From the NCBI GenBank assembly GCA_044358835.1, contig JBIKNF010000009.1:18003-82002 (forward strand): a DNA stretch of 64,000 bases, read 5' to 3'. Made by a program: the position numbers and the translations under genes. Source of the DNA: JAJTHC01 sp044358835 (GTDB lineage: Bacteria > Cyanobacteriota > Vampirovibrionia > Vampirovibrionales > JAJTHC01). The notes beneath the pieces are model-generated. The model worked only from the letters and a program-made list of their open reading frames with translations. It ran no database searches and had not been told where the DNA came from. Shown here in pieces: positions 8,245 to 17,852 of this stretch; the first letter of the stretch is position 1; each line of letters opens with the position of its first letter.

Positions 8245-10701
8245 ATGACTGCTCCCTTAGATGCTGTGTTCCCCTTGTTGGTGGGAATGAATTCGGCTCA
8301 AGCGCAAGCCACTGCTTTTGGAGCAGGCCCCTTACTTGTGCTGGCAGGGGCAGGCAGTGGTAAAACCAAGGTGCTCACGCATCGTATTGCCCATCTTTTA
8401 GAAGGGCAAGGGGAAGGACTTGAGCCCGTGTGGGCAAGCCAAGTGCTTTCAGTCACCTTTACCAATAAAGCCGCCAAAGAAATGAAGGCCCGACTCGCCA
8501 CGTTGATTGATCCTGCCATTGTGCAAGATGTTTGGATGGGAACCTTCCACAGTGTGTGTGTGCGTTTGTTACGTCGAGATATTGTGCATTACACCGCCCC
8601 TTCAGGGGCAAAGTGGAAGACCAACTTTGTGATTTATGACGAAGCCGAAACGCTTGCGGTGATTAAAGATATTTTAAAAGCCAAGAATTTGGATGAAAAA
8701 CTCTACCCCGCACGCGGGATTAAGTATCAAATTTCGGCGGTTAAAAACCAAGGGTTCGATGCCTTTGACCATGCCACCAATGCCAAAGACTATAAAGCCG
8801 AGCGACTTTCTGAATTATTTACGCTGTACGAACAACAAATGGCGGAAAATAATGCCTTAGACTTTGACGATTTATTGTTGTTGACGGTAAAATTGCTTCG
8901 CCAGCACCCGGCTTTGCTGGCCAACTATCACCAGCATTTTCGTCATATTTTGGTGGACGAATTTCAAGACACCAATGAAGTGCAGTATGATCTCATTCGT
9001 ATGCTTGCCACAGGGCAAACCAGCCGTAGCCATGAACGGGGACACTGGCATAACCGCAGTTTAACAGTGGTGGGCGATGTGGATCAATCCATCTATTCAT
9101 GGCGGGGGGCAAACTTCCGCATTTGCTTAGGCTTTCAAAAAGATTTCAAAGAAGCCCAGCTCATTACGCTAGAGGACAACTACCGTTCCACCGCTAAAAT
9201 TTTACAAGCCGCCAATGCCGTCATTGAACGCAATAGCGAACGACTGCCCAAAGAACTGCGAGCGGTGAAAGGCGATGGTGAAAAAATCTATTGCTATGAA
9301 GCGACTGATGATCGAGATGAAGCCCATTTTGTGCTTGAAAAATTGCAAAATTATGCCACACGTTCGAATCAAACGCTTAATGAATGTGCTATTTTGTACC
9401 GCACCAACGTGCAAAGTCGTGTGATTGAAGATTTGCTAATTTCTCGAGGCATTCCCTACACCATGGTCGGCGGCATTAAGTTTTATGAGCGTCGTGAAGT
9501 GAAAGATGTATTGGCTTACCTGACGGTGTTGTTTAACCCCGATGACAGCTACAGTGTGAAACGGGTGTTGAATGTGCCTCGTCGAGGCATTGGCGCCAAA
9601 ACAATCGAATATATCGAAACGCATGCAAAAAACAGAGGGCTTTCGTTCTATAACGCTTTGTTTGAAGTGGATCAAATCCCTGAAGTCAAAGGCAAGGCGC
9701 GTCAAGGCATTACGGGTTTTGTTACGGTGATGCAACGCATCAGCGAACAGCAGAGCCAAGGCGTGTATATTGATGAAGTCATGATCACGATTCGTCAACT
9801 TTCAGGTTACGACAAAGCCCTTGAAGCAGAAGATCCCAAAGATGAAGAGGGGCGTTTGGCGAACTTGGATGAATTGATGTCTGTGGCACGCCAATTTCAT
9901 GCGGATCACCCCGAAGGCGAAACGCAAGAAAAGCTCGGTGAATTTTTGGCGCAACTGGCGTTGATGAGTGATTTAGACAGTTTGGGCCAGACGGCTGAAG
10001 CAGGTACCGCCCCCCAAGAACGCCTAACGCTGATGACCTTACACGCCGCCAAAGGCTTGGAGTTTCCCATTGTGGCCATTGTGGGCATGGAAGAAGGTTT
10101 GTTCCCGCACAATCGTGCGTTGACGAGTACAGATGAAATGGAAGAAGAGCGTCGTTTAATGTATGTGGGCATTACGCGTGCGGAAATGTTTTTAATGTTA
10201 AGTTATGCCCGCCGCCGCATGGTGTTTGGTGAATTGAGATACAGCGTGCCCAGTCGTTTTTTAAGCGAAGTGCCTCGTGAATTGATGAGCGGGAGCTTTA
10301 GTTTGGATGCCCAAGCCTCGCCTTATAGCAGTTATGAAGAACGTCGTTATGGTTCAAGCCGTGTGGATGGTGCGGGCCGTGGTGGGGATGCGAAAGGTGA
10401 AAACCGTGGGAACATAGCGTCGTCATCTGCTAATCGTTATGCCCGTCGGGATGAAGGTCGTCTTATGCCCCCTAGTTTGCCGTCTGCGTCTCGTGCGGAA
10501 AAGCCGTCAACGGTGGATCTTTCGCATCTACCGACTTACAAGGTGGGGGATCGTGTGGTGCATGCCAAGTTTGGGGAAGGCCACATTGCTCAAGTCTTAG
10601 GGTCTGGTCAAAAGGTGCTTTACAACGTGGCCTTTGATCGCTTGAGTGGCAAGAAGTTGTTGGATCCTCGCTACGCCAAGCTCGAACTCAAGCACGACTA
10701 G
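8245..10701 (+). CDS. pcrA: ATP-dependent DNA helicase PcrA/UvrD
   Basis: 3'-5' superfamily 1A helicase acting in nucleotide excision repair and removal of RecA or stalled polymerase. 818 residues. Walker A GAGSGKT is at residues 35-41; motif Ia TFTNKAAKEMK, Walker B VDEFQDTN (about 237), motif III GDVDQSIYSWRGA, motif V TLHAAKGLEF and motif VI YVGITRAE all read intact. After a Ser/Arg-rich linker (about 690-760) a C-terminal Tudor-like domain (YKVGDRVVHAKFGEG) is present, as in PcrA, where it contacts RNA polymerase. Start: ATG with GAGGA upstream. The full-length family is 720-830 residues, so this is complete. Confidence 0.95.
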   Translation: MTAPLDAVFPLLVGMNSAQAQATAFGAGPLLVLAGAGSGKTKVLTHRIAHLLEGQGEGLEPVWASQVLSVTFTNKAAKEMKARLATLIDPAIVQDVWMGTFHSVCVRLLRRDIVHYTAPSGAKWKTNFVIYDEAETLAVIKDILKAKNLDEKLYPARGIKYQISAVKNQGFDAFDHATNAKDYKAERLSELFTLYEQQMAENNALDFDDLLLLTVKLLRQHPALLANYHQHFRHILVDEFQDTNEVQYDLIRMLATGQTSRSHERGHWHNRSLTVVGDVDQSIYSWRGANFRICLGFQKDFKEAQLITLEDNYRSTAKILQAANAVIERNSERLPKELRAVKGDGEKIYCYEATDDRDEAHFVLEKLQNYATRSNQTLNECAILYRTNVQSRVIEDLLISRGIPYTMVGGIKFYERREVKDVLAYLTVLFNPDDSYSVKRVLNVPRRGIGAKTIEYIETHAKNRGLSFYNALFEVDQIPEVKGKARQGITGFVTVMQRISEQQSQGVYIDEVMITIRQLSGYDKALEAEDPKDEEGRLANLDELMSVARQFHADHPEGETQEKLGEFLAQLALMSDLDSLGQTAEAGTAPQERLTLMTLHAAKGLEFPIVAIVGMEEGLFPHNRALTSTDEMEEERRLMYVGITRAEMFLMLSYARRRMVFGELRYSVPSRFLSEVPRELMSGSFSLDAQASPYSSYEERRYGSSRVDGAGRGGDAKGENRGNIASSSANRYARRDEGRLMPPSLPSASRAEKPSTVDLSHLPTYKVGDRVVHAKFGEGHIAQVLGSGQKVLYNVAFDRLSGKKLLDPRYAKLELKHD

Positions 10702-10886
10702 TCGTTTTGGACTTAACGCTTTAATTGGCGTGGGGGTGGGGAACGCAAAGAAAACGTCTGCTAGCACAAAAGTCTGAAAAGATTGTTTTTATATAAATAA
10801 GCCTCTTGTTCAGGAGGTGGCCTCGACTTTTTCGAGTATCTTTCCACCTATCCCTACCCTATGTAACCCTAAAAAAGGACGATTTT

Positions 10887-11789
10887 ATGATATTTAATAC
10901 GCTTAGTTCCCCGATGGCGGGGCTTAATTTGGGCACGCCTAATCTAAGTGCTTCTAATGCAAGTAGCCCTAATCCTGCGCTTAATGCATTAGGCTTAAAC
11001 ACAAATGCCTTGGCTCTTCCAACACCCAACGCAGGCAACTCCCTTTTTAATTTAGGTGCGACTCAGGCAACCTCGCCTTCTGTAAGTAGCCTACTGAGTG
11101 GATTGTCTGCGAATAACGCCTTGCCTAATAATACAACGGGCAGTATTTTTGCCAATCTCCCAGGGAATGGGGCGCTTGCCTTTGCGAACCCTTCAACCAA
11201 TGTATCTGCTAGCACTTTAGCATCACAGGGTGGAAGCAGTTCTTCTTTACTCGCAGGACTCGATCAATTTCTTGCTTCAATAGGCCCCCAAGTCAATTTC
11301 TTTGCACAGAACAGGACAGGCGCCATGGGTTCACCCACCACGGCCATGGGTGCTTTAGCAAACCTTCCAGCCGTTGCACCTGCTGCACAAACAGCCGTCG
11401 CTCCTGTTGCGCAACAATCGGGTGTCGTCATTCCCCCTGACTTGCTTGCACAATTATTAGGGTCACGTGTTGCGAACAACAATTCTAACACTGAGGACAC
11501 CTCAGTCACTCAGGCGTTGGAAGCAAAAATAGAAAAGTTGGAAGATCAAATAAAGTTTGCCAACGGGGCGTCTTCAACGACAATCGCCCAACAGCTTGAA
11601 GTACTTAAAACACAATTGGCCCAAATTAAAGCCAATACCGTTCAAGCGAAAACCACACCACCGCAAGCAACCCTCCAAGCACGGCTCAAAGAACTAGAAA
11701 CCCAAATAGCCACTTTGAAAAAAGCACCCATAACCGCCACAACACCTGTGGCCAAGGCCCCTGGAAAAGCAGGCGTCACAAAAGCTTAA
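10887..11789 (+). CDS. Ser/Asn/Ala-rich orphan with C-terminal coiled coil
   Basis: 300 residues from the ATG at 10887, chosen because AAGGAC lies just upstream; an in-frame ATG at 10806 would add 27 residues that read like untranslated leader. There is no signal peptide. Residues 1-215 are low-complexity and built from Asn, Ser, Leu, Ala and Gly with pseudo-repeats (LNLGTPNLSASN, NALGLNTNALAL). The last 100 residues contain two heptad-like segments (LEAKIEKLEDQIKFAN and LQARLKELETQIATLKK) separated by a Thr/Pro-rich spacer. Not recognised. Such compositions occur in surface, secreted or structural proteins, but nothing here decides. Confidence 0.7.
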   Translation: MIFNTLSSPMAGLNLGTPNLSASNASSPNPALNALGLNTNALALPTPNAGNSLFNLGATQATSPSVSSLLSGLSANNALPNNTTGSIFANLPGNGALAFANPSTNVSASTLASQGGSSSSLLAGLDQFLASIGPQVNFFAQNRTGAMGSPTTAMGALANLPAVAPAAQTAVAPVAQQSGVVIPPDLLAQLLGSRVANNNSNTEDTSVTQALEAKIEKLEDQIKFANGASSTTIAQQLEVLKTQLAQIKANTVQAKTTPPQATLQARLKELETQIATLKKAPITATTPVAKAPGKAGVTKA

Positions 11790-11811
11790 TGTTGAGCTAA
11801 GTTAAAGTATG

Positions 11812-11844
11812 ACGTCCCTTCTTGCCCAAGGCAAGGGGGGACGT
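11812..11844 (+). terminator. Hairpin terminator
   Basis: A long near-perfect stem starting ACGTCCC (11812) and ending GGGACGT (11844), with inner TTGCC/GGCAA and a 3-nt loop. The following sequence is only weakly T-rich, so termination efficiency is uncertain. Confidence 0.6.
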
Positions 11845-11948
11845 TTGGGTAAAAAGGCTCCCCAAGTCGCGTATTTGTGCTTTAATAAAAAAGTTGTGAA
11901 AGATGCGGTCTTCGCCTGCTGCCAAATACGTTTAAAGGAACTTCCCCC

Positions 11949-13016
11949 ATGCTATTAGATGCGTTGATGATTCTTGGTTTGCTTGTTTCCATTGTGTTGG
12001 CCTGTAATGTGTTTACCAATGCCATTGAATGGCTGGGTGAAAAGCTCAACCTCAGTGCGGGAGCCGTCGGTTCCGTGCTTGCCGCGGTGGGAACCGCCCT
12101 GCCTGAAACCATTGTGCCGATTGTGGCCATCGTTACGGGGGTGCTTTCTACTGGGCAAAACGGAAGCATGACGCTCAAAGCGGGCGAAGACATCGGTTTA
12201 GGGGCTATTTTAGGCGCCCCCTTTATGCTGGCGACTTTGGCCATGTTCGTCAGTGGGCTGGCGATTGTGGTGTATTACTTCATGGGCAAGCGTTCTTTAG
12301 AATTGGTGATTGACCGTTCGCAGTTCTTTCGAGACAAAGGCTATTTTTTTGTGGCGTATGGTTTGGCCATTGCTGCTGCTTTTTTACCGCCTGCGTTACT
12401 CCCCTTTAAATGGATCGTGGCCATTGCCTTGGTGGGGCTGTATGCCTTGTATTTAAAGCAAACTCTTTCGGCTCCTCATACCCCGCAAGACACTCACGAT
12501 CACAAAGATTCCGAAGGGCACACGCTGGATCCCTTATTTTTTGAGCCCAACGCCGAAGAACCTAGCATGGGGAGGATTTTGACGCAAACCTTTTTAGGGG
12601 TGTTCAGTATTATAGGCTTGGCCCATTTATTTGTGCATGAAATTCAGCACGTTTCTGAAAAGTTGCACCTTAATGCCATGATTTTAAGTTTGATTATTAT
12701 TCCCATTGCAACCGAATTGCCTGAAAAGTTCAACAGCGTTATGTGGTTGGGCAATAATAAAGACACCCTGGCCATTGGCAACCTAACGGGAGCCATGGTC
12801 TTTCAAAGCTGTATTCCTGTAGCAGTAGGCGTGGCCTTTACGCCGTGGGTATTTAACCCAGAAGCCAAATTAAGTATTTTATTGTGCTTGCTTTCTTCTG
12901 CGGTGGTGACGGCCTTGTTGTTTCGTTTGGGTAAGCAGGGTTCACCCTTTGTGTTAATGTTGGGTGGAATCGCTTACGGTATTTTTGTGTGGCAGGTAGT
13001 CGCCCCCTTGTTTTAA
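11949..13016 (+). CDS. Sodium/calcium exchanger-family membrane antiporter
   Basis: 355 residues, about ten hydrophobic segments in two halves. Each half carries the alpha-repeat of the CaCA superfamily: GAVGSVLAAVGTALPETIVP near residue 38 and IPIATELPEKFNS, with GNLTGAMVFQS, near residue 258. Paired acidic residues (the Glu of each LPE) are the expected ion ligands. A His/Asp-rich cytosolic loop (HTPQDTHDHKDSEGH) sits between the halves and could bind metal. It exchanges Ca2+ or another cation for H+ or Na+ across the inner membrane; the exact ion is not determinable. AAGGAAC precedes the ATG. Confidence 0.87.
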   Translation: MLLDALMILGLLVSIVLACNVFTNAIEWLGEKLNLSAGAVGSVLAAVGTALPETIVPIVAIVTGVLSTGQNGSMTLKAGEDIGLGAILGAPFMLATLAMFVSGLAIVVYYFMGKRSLELVIDRSQFFRDKGYFFVAYGLAIAAAFLPPALLPFKWIVAIALVGLYALYLKQTLSAPHTPQDTHDHKDSEGHTLDPLFFEPNAEEPSMGRILTQTFLGVFSIIGLAHLFVHEIQHVSEKLHLNAMILSLIIIPIATELPEKFNSVMWLGNNKDTLAIGNLTGAMVFQSCIPVAVGVAFTPWVFNPEAKLSILLCLLSSAVVTALLFRLGKQGSPFVLMLGGIAYGIFVWQVVAPLF

Positions 13017-13063
13017 ACCAGCGGGTGTCTTAGCGTTTCGTTTTGATGTATCGTTTTTTCTAT

Positions 13064-15802
13064 TTATTCGTAGCGTAAGGTAGAGGTAGACACCTGCTGA
13101 CGTAAAAACCACATCGGTACAAGACTCGCAAAAACCCCCGCCCCGAGTACCCATAGAATGTTAGTCCCTAAAAACGCCCACGGTGTTTGCATCGGAACGC
13201 TCCAGCCGAAGGATTGTGCGTTTAATACATAAATCAAGACGCTTGCCAGCATCATGCCAAACACAAAGGCCATGCCATACCCCAGCAGGGAAAGTAAAAC
13301 CCCTTGGTTCATCACTAAACGCAAGCGCAAGGCTTGGTTCATGCCCAAGTAATCCAGCGTGGCGTAAATACGTTTTCCATCTAAAATTAAGGCCGTTAGC
13401 GCATGTAACACCGTTAAAATGGAAATTAACAGAGCCACCCCTTGCATTAAATAGGTAATGGCAAATGTTTTGTCAAAAATGCCTAACACTTCTTCGCGTA
13501 AGGCTTTATTAGAACGCATCGCCAAAATAATACCTGGGGGGACTTTTTTTTCAAGGCGTTGAATCACACGTTCAGGGTCTTCATTGGGTTTTAAATAAAG
13601 CGCTAAGCTTGTTGAAGCGTCTGCTTGCGTGCCCCCAAAGGCTTGGTAGACGCCTCGATGAATAATGGCATAACCTAAACTCGACGCATAATCATAATAC
13701 ACCCCTTGTACCTTCAAATGCAGGGGCCCTTTGGGCATGTTAAGCGTAAAGGTATCGCCTTTTTTTAGCTGATGTTTGGTGGAAAAGGGTTCACTAATAA
13801 TGGTGGGAAATGGCTCTTTTCTGTGCACGTTAAGCGGACGACTTTCCCGCCACGTTTGTTGAAGCACTTCTGAAGAGGCTTGGCCATGGGTGAAGGTTAA
13901 GGTCGCATAACGCGCAAAGGTGTCAAGGTTTGCAGCACCCAAGTAAAAGGGTTGGCCTTGGTAGGTAAAGGCCTGTTCTAAGAAGGGGTCTCCCGCTTCA
14001 ATGGCGGGATCTTGACGAAGGGCTTGCACCGTGTGGAAAGAAAGCAACCCGACACTGCGATTACTGGTGGCACTTTGGGGCTGAATAAAAATATCGGCCC
14101 GCAAGCTTTGATGAATCCAGTCTTCCACACTATGACGAAAGCTCCCAATTAGCGTGGTAAGGCTAATACTTAAGGCCAGCGCCACCAAAAGGCTGGCCAC
14201 CGCAACGGCGGATCGGTGCATGCCCCCTTGCAATAGAGAAATACCCAACCTTGCCCAAATCGGCAGGTGAATGCTGGAAGACAACTGTTGCAGTGCCCAT
14301 AACACGTAGCTTAATAAAATCGGGGTCAGTAAGGTTCCCCCCGCCAAAATGCAAAACGCGGCGAGGTATCCCCCCAGTGGTAAGTGATACAAAGGCGGTA
14401 ATAACGAAAAGCCCAAGGCCAGAATCAGTAAAAGGACGCCTATTTTAGCTAGCTTGTTTCGTCTCCCTGCCTGATTGGCCGATTCGCTCAGCGGGCGAAT
14501 GCAATCGACGGGCTGAATTTGCAAAGCTTCTTGCACAGGGAAATACGCCCCAATAAACGAGGTAAATAACCCCACAAATAAACATACCCAAGGCAACCAG
14601 TCCGGCGGGGTAAAGGTGGCGGTGGCTTGGCCCGTGTACACATTTTGAAGGGTTTGAGACACCGCTTGGCCCACCAGGGGCAACACTTGACTGCCCAATA
14701 AAAGCCCGATTAGACTACCCACGCCCCCCAAGCATAAGGCTTCTAGCTGAATAAAAATAGACAACGTCTTAGCACTTAAGCCGAGCAAACGATAGGTCCC
14801 TATTTCCTGCCGACGCTGCAAAACGGCCATGCTCAAGGTGTTGTAAATCAGAAACGCCGCCACAATCAAGGTAATAAAGCTTAATGCCATCAAATTAACT
14901 TGATAGGCTTTGACCATTTCCCCCAAGTTGGCACTGCGTTCTTGAGGCGTACGAATGTTGAGATCGTTTGGAATGACGGCTTCTAGGGACGATTTCAAGC
15001 GGTTTTGTTCGTCGTTTTTCAAGGTGCTAAAATCCAGCTCAATTCGACTGAGCAAGCCTGTGGTATGACTGAGATCTTGTAGGACGCTAATATCGCTAAA
15101 GCCTACATTTCGTAGGGCTTGGTTGCGTCCGGATACCTTAAAGATCCCGATCACCTTTAGCGTAACGATGCGTTCTTGCAACAGTACGGGAAAGCCACTA
15201 CCCCGATGCAACGCATACTGTTGCGCCAAGGCATCTGAAATCGCGATACTGCCTTCTTGCAACGGGCTATTGAGCCCTGTAAAAATAGGCTCTTCTACCC
15301 AGTCAATTTCACGATGAGAAGCATCATTAAAGGTATCTACCCCCAGCATGTTTAAGACTTGCCCTGTAGAAGCCAGCACCCCCTTTTCGTTTCGTCTCAG
15401 TAGCAACGCCGGAAGTTCTAAGACAGGGTGAACTTGCGTGTAATGGGTTTGGGGGGCCTTTTCAAGCGTGTCGTAAATTGGCCGCAACACCTCTTCTTTC
15501 ATCAAGGGGGCGTTTTCGCTTTTGACTTCAAAGGTGGTGGTTCCCGCAATTTTATTCACCCCTTGTTTAAATTGTTCAAACGCCGAAAAAGTCGCGGCAT
15601 TCATACTAAATAATACGGCAACGCCTAAGGCAATGCCTAAAACGGCCAGTCCGCCTTTCCATATACTTTTTTTATAGTAATGCCATGAAAAGAGACCCAG
15701 CAAGCGGAAGAAGCTCGTCACGCCCAAGCCTAGCATGCGAAAGGAAATGGGACGCTTGGTCGTTTTTTTGGGGGGGACACGTGATGAAAACGCTTCACTC
15801 AT
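13064..15802 (-). CDS. ABC transporter permease with two FtsX domains
   Basis: 912 residues. N-terminal membrane anchor, a large periplasmic MacB-type core, three-TM FtsX-type block (about 305-430, LIVAAFLIYNTLSMAVLQRR), a second anchor, second periplasmic region and a final FtsX block (about 780-905). Its ATG overlaps the stop of the upstream ATPase in ATGA, so the two are translationally coupled. The fused double-FtsX layout is common in LolCDE/MacB-like lipoprotein, peptide or drug mechanotransmission systems. The substrate is unknown, and no membrane-fusion partner gene is adjacent. Confidence 0.9.
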   Translation of the reverse strand: MSEAFSSRVPPKKTTKRPISFRMLGLGVTSFFRLLGLFSWHYYKKSIWKGGLAVLGIALGVAVLFSMNAATFSAFEQFKQGVNKIAGTTTFEVKSENAPLMKEEVLRPIYDTLEKAPQTHYTQVHPVLELPALLLRRNEKGVLASTGQVLNMLGVDTFNDASHREIDWVEEPIFTGLNSPLQEGSIAISDALAQQYALHRGSGFPVLLQERIVTLKVIGIFKVSGRNQALRNVGFSDISVLQDLSHTTGLLSRIELDFSTLKNDEQNRLKSSLEAVIPNDLNIRTPQERSANLGEMVKAYQVNLMALSFITLIVAAFLIYNTLSMAVLQRRQEIGTYRLLGLSAKTLSIFIQLEALCLGGVGSLIGLLLGSQVLPLVGQAVSQTLQNVYTGQATATFTPPDWLPWVCLFVGLFTSFIGAYFPVQEALQIQPVDCIRPLSESANQAGRRNKLAKIGVLLLILALGFSLLPPLYHLPLGGYLAAFCILAGGTLLTPILLSYVLWALQQLSSSIHLPIWARLGISLLQGGMHRSAVAVASLLVALALSISLTTLIGSFRHSVEDWIHQSLRADIFIQPQSATSNRSVGLLSFHTVQALRQDPAIEAGDPFLEQAFTYQGQPFYLGAANLDTFARYATLTFTHGQASSEVLQQTWRESRPLNVHRKEPFPTIISEPFSTKHQLKKGDTFTLNMPKGPLHLKVQGVYYDYASSLGYAIIHRGVYQAFGGTQADASTSLALYLKPNEDPERVIQRLEKKVPPGIILAMRSNKALREEVLGIFDKTFAITYLMQGVALLISILTVLHALTALILDGKRIYATLDYLGMNQALRLRLVMNQGVLLSLLGYGMAFVFGMMLASVLIYVLNAQSFGWSVPMQTPWAFLGTNILWVLGAGVFASLVPMWFLRQQVSTSTLRYE

Positions 15803-16521
15803 TGCACGGGAACCTTTGCTTCAAGTGGACGTAACACAAGATCTTCAACAATTGCGCCGTCTTTCATGCGAATGATGCGATCCGCTAGGCGAGCCGCGTC
15901 TTCGCTGTGGGTCACCATGACCACGGTGGCCCCCAATTCACGGCATCTTTGCATGAGCACGCCCAAGACTTGCGCGCCGTTTTGACTGTCGAGGTTGCCA
16001 GTGGGTTCATCTGCCAGAATGAGGGGGGGGTGATGTACGGTGGCTCTGGCAATGGCGACGCGTTGCATTTGCCCACCTGAAAGTTGTGAGGGAAATTGTG
16101 ACGCCAAGGCTTCAATCCCGACGCTTTTGAGGGCATTCATGACCCGTTCTTTGGCTTGTTTGGGGGGAATGCCGTTTAAATCCAGCGGAAGTTGAACATT
16201 TTCAGCCACCGAGAGCGTGGGTAATAAATTAAAAAATTGAAACACATAACCCACCGTTTTTCTGCGGAACGCTGCCTTTTCAGCTTCGCTTAAAAAAGCC
16301 AAGGCGTGGCCTTCCACCAGAACTTCGCCTGTTGTTGGGGTATCCATCGCGCCGATGAGGTTGAGTAGCGTTGATTTACCGCACCCACTAGATCCCATAA
16401 TGGCGACAAACTGCCCTTGTGGAATATGCAAACTAAGATCATTTAAAACCAGCGGGCTTTTCGGATCGTATTGTTTCGACAGGTGCAAAAGATCAATGGC
16501 GTTCATGGGCGGGTCTTTCAT
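15799..16521 (-). CDS. ABC transporter ATP-binding protein, LolD/MacB type
   Basis: 240 residues with Walker A GSSGCGKST, Q-loop (FQFFNLLPTLSVAEN), signature LSGGQMQR, Walker B LILADEPTGNLD and H-loop VTHS. The LLPTLSVAENVQLPL and PTGNLD sequences are typical of the LolD/FtsE/MacB group that powers FtsX-type permeases, matching the partner gene that overlaps it by 4 bp. The start is either the ATG at 16521 or an in-frame ATG at 16506; neither has a strong ribosome site. A G8 tract lies inside the gene (16013-16030 region). It energises the permease at the inner membrane. Confidence 0.92.
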   Translation of the reverse strand: MKDPPMNAIDLLHLSKQYDPKSPLVLNDLSLHIPQGQFVAIMGSSGCGKSTLLNLIGAMDTPTTGEVLVEGHALAFLSEAEKAAFRRKTVGYVFQFFNLLPTLSVAENVQLPLDLNGIPPKQAKERVMNALKSVGIEALASQFPSQLSGGQMQRVAIARATVHHPPLILADEPTGNLDSQNGAQVLGVLMQRCRELGATVVMVTHSEDAARLADRIIRMKDGAIVEDLVLRPLEAKVPVQ

Positions 16522-16632
16522 TTTGTGGGGGGTGCATATCCTTTAGTATACATCAAAAGCCACCTTATAGCTTTGTCAATGTATATGTTAGAATAGAGAA
16601 AATACGACACACTTTTTTAAAGAAAGATCCCC

Positions 16633-17325
16633 ATGTTCAAACGTCTAAGCCTGCTTCTTTTCATGTTTTTCTGTACGACGCTTGCCCCTGCCTTCGCCGC
16701 CCCCGTGACGCCCAAGCTCGATACGCAAGCATCAGGCTTTGTGTATGATGCCCTCGCCCCCATGCGGTATGACGAACTCAAGCAAAACTGGTTTTATCAG
16801 CACCCTAACAGCACGCCTACGCCTGAAGACCTTGAAAGGCTAGCGTCTCAAGCCTTTTACTTGCAAGCCACCGAAACGCCTGTGTGGAAGCCGATTGTGC
16901 ATTGGCGAATGGTGGGTGGATCGCATCCGTGGGGGGTGGTGCCTCGTGTGCAGGTGGTTAATCCGAAGGGGAGTCCTGCCGTGCTGGAATCCAAGCTCAA
17001 GGTGCAGATTTTCGCCGATTATGGCGTGTGGTACCCTGAAGTCAAAGGAGCCATTACCCACGTCAAACGCCTGATGCTCAATAATCAACGACAGAGCTTG
17101 ACGGCTTATGAGCGTCCCCTAGAAGCCCTCGCCACAGGAGACCGAATGCTGGTGAGCTTGCCTCCGCTGGCGTTGATGCCGTTGCTAAAACCCTACCCCG
17201 ATCGTTTCCCCAATCGAGTGATTGTGCAACTCCAACTCTTTCAACACAACACGCTGGTGGATGCTCAAAACCTTACGTTAAAATTGTATGCCGATCTCTT
17301 TGCCCTGCCGATTTACTTGTATTAG
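16633..17325 (+). CDS. Predicted secreted protein, unknown function
   Basis: 230 residues with an N-terminal signal peptide (KRLSLLLFMFFCTTLAPAFA, cleavage near residue 22). The mature part has no membrane segment and no motif I recognise; it alternates short beta-type stretches with many Pro and Trp residues (WRMVGGSHPWGVVPRVQVV). AAGAAAG precedes the ATG. It is convergent with the DJ-1 gene, whose stop overlaps it by 4 bp. Probably periplasmic. Confidence 0.75.
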   Translation: MFKRLSLLLFMFFCTTLAPAFAAPVTPKLDTQASGFVYDALAPMRYDELKQNWFYQHPNSTPTPEDLERLASQAFYLQATETPVWKPIVHWRMVGGSHPWGVVPRVQVVNPKGSPAVLESKLKVQIFADYGVWYPEVKGAITHVKRLMLNNQRQSLTAYERPLEALATGDRMLVSLPPLALMPLLKPYPDRFPNRVIVQLQLFQHNTLVDAQNLTLKLYADLFALPIYLY

Positions 17326-17852
17326 ATCACCACTTCCACAAAGTAATTCACCAACGCTTGACCAAAGGCGGGGGCGGATTCAGGGCTATTGGCCGTGATG
17401 ATCGAACCATCTACAACCACAGGTTGTTCAGAAAGGGTTGCTCCGCCTGATTTCAAAGCGTCGTGTGTTTCAGGCATCGACCATACGGTGGCTTGCTTAC
17501 CTATTAAGATACCCGCTTTGGCTAGAACAGCAGGAGACACACAAATCGCTGAAACCAGCTTGCCTTCGTCATAAAAAGCGTTCACCAAATCATGCAAAAC
17601 GCTTGAATCCCATAAATGGGTCACACTTCCGTAGCCTCCAATAATCACCAAGGCATCATAATCATGCGAACTACAGTGATCCAAAGGCACTTCAACATTT
17701 TCAAACATCCCGTGCATGCCTTCGGCTTCGCCTGTTTGGGTAGAAGCAATATGCACCAAATGCCCCGCCGATTCAACGGCCTTTCGGGTTTCGACTAGTT
17801 CCGTGTCGTTAAATTGTTCAGGGGCAATAATTAACAAAAAGCGTTTACTCAT
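17322..17852 (-). CDS. DJ-1/PfpI family protein
   Basis: 176 residues. The nucleophile elbow AICVSP carries the conserved Cys (about residue 103), and VIIGGYGSVTHLW supplies the acidic/Gly region of the family. Members act as glyoxalase/deglycase-like enzymes, chaperones or redox sensors; the sequence does not decide. AGGAAG lies 6 nt before the ATG, inside the end of the upstream secreted-protein gene, which it overlaps by 8 bp, so both are likely one transcript. Confidence 0.85.
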   Translation of the reverse strand: MSKRFLLIIAPEQFNDTELVETRKAVESAGHLVHIASTQTGEAEGMHGMFENVEVPLDHCSSHDYDALVIIGGYGSVTHLWDSSVLHDLVNAFYDEGKLVSAICVSPAVLAKAGILIGKQATVWSMPETHDALKSGGATLSEQPVVVDGSIITANSPESAPAFGQALVNYFVEVVI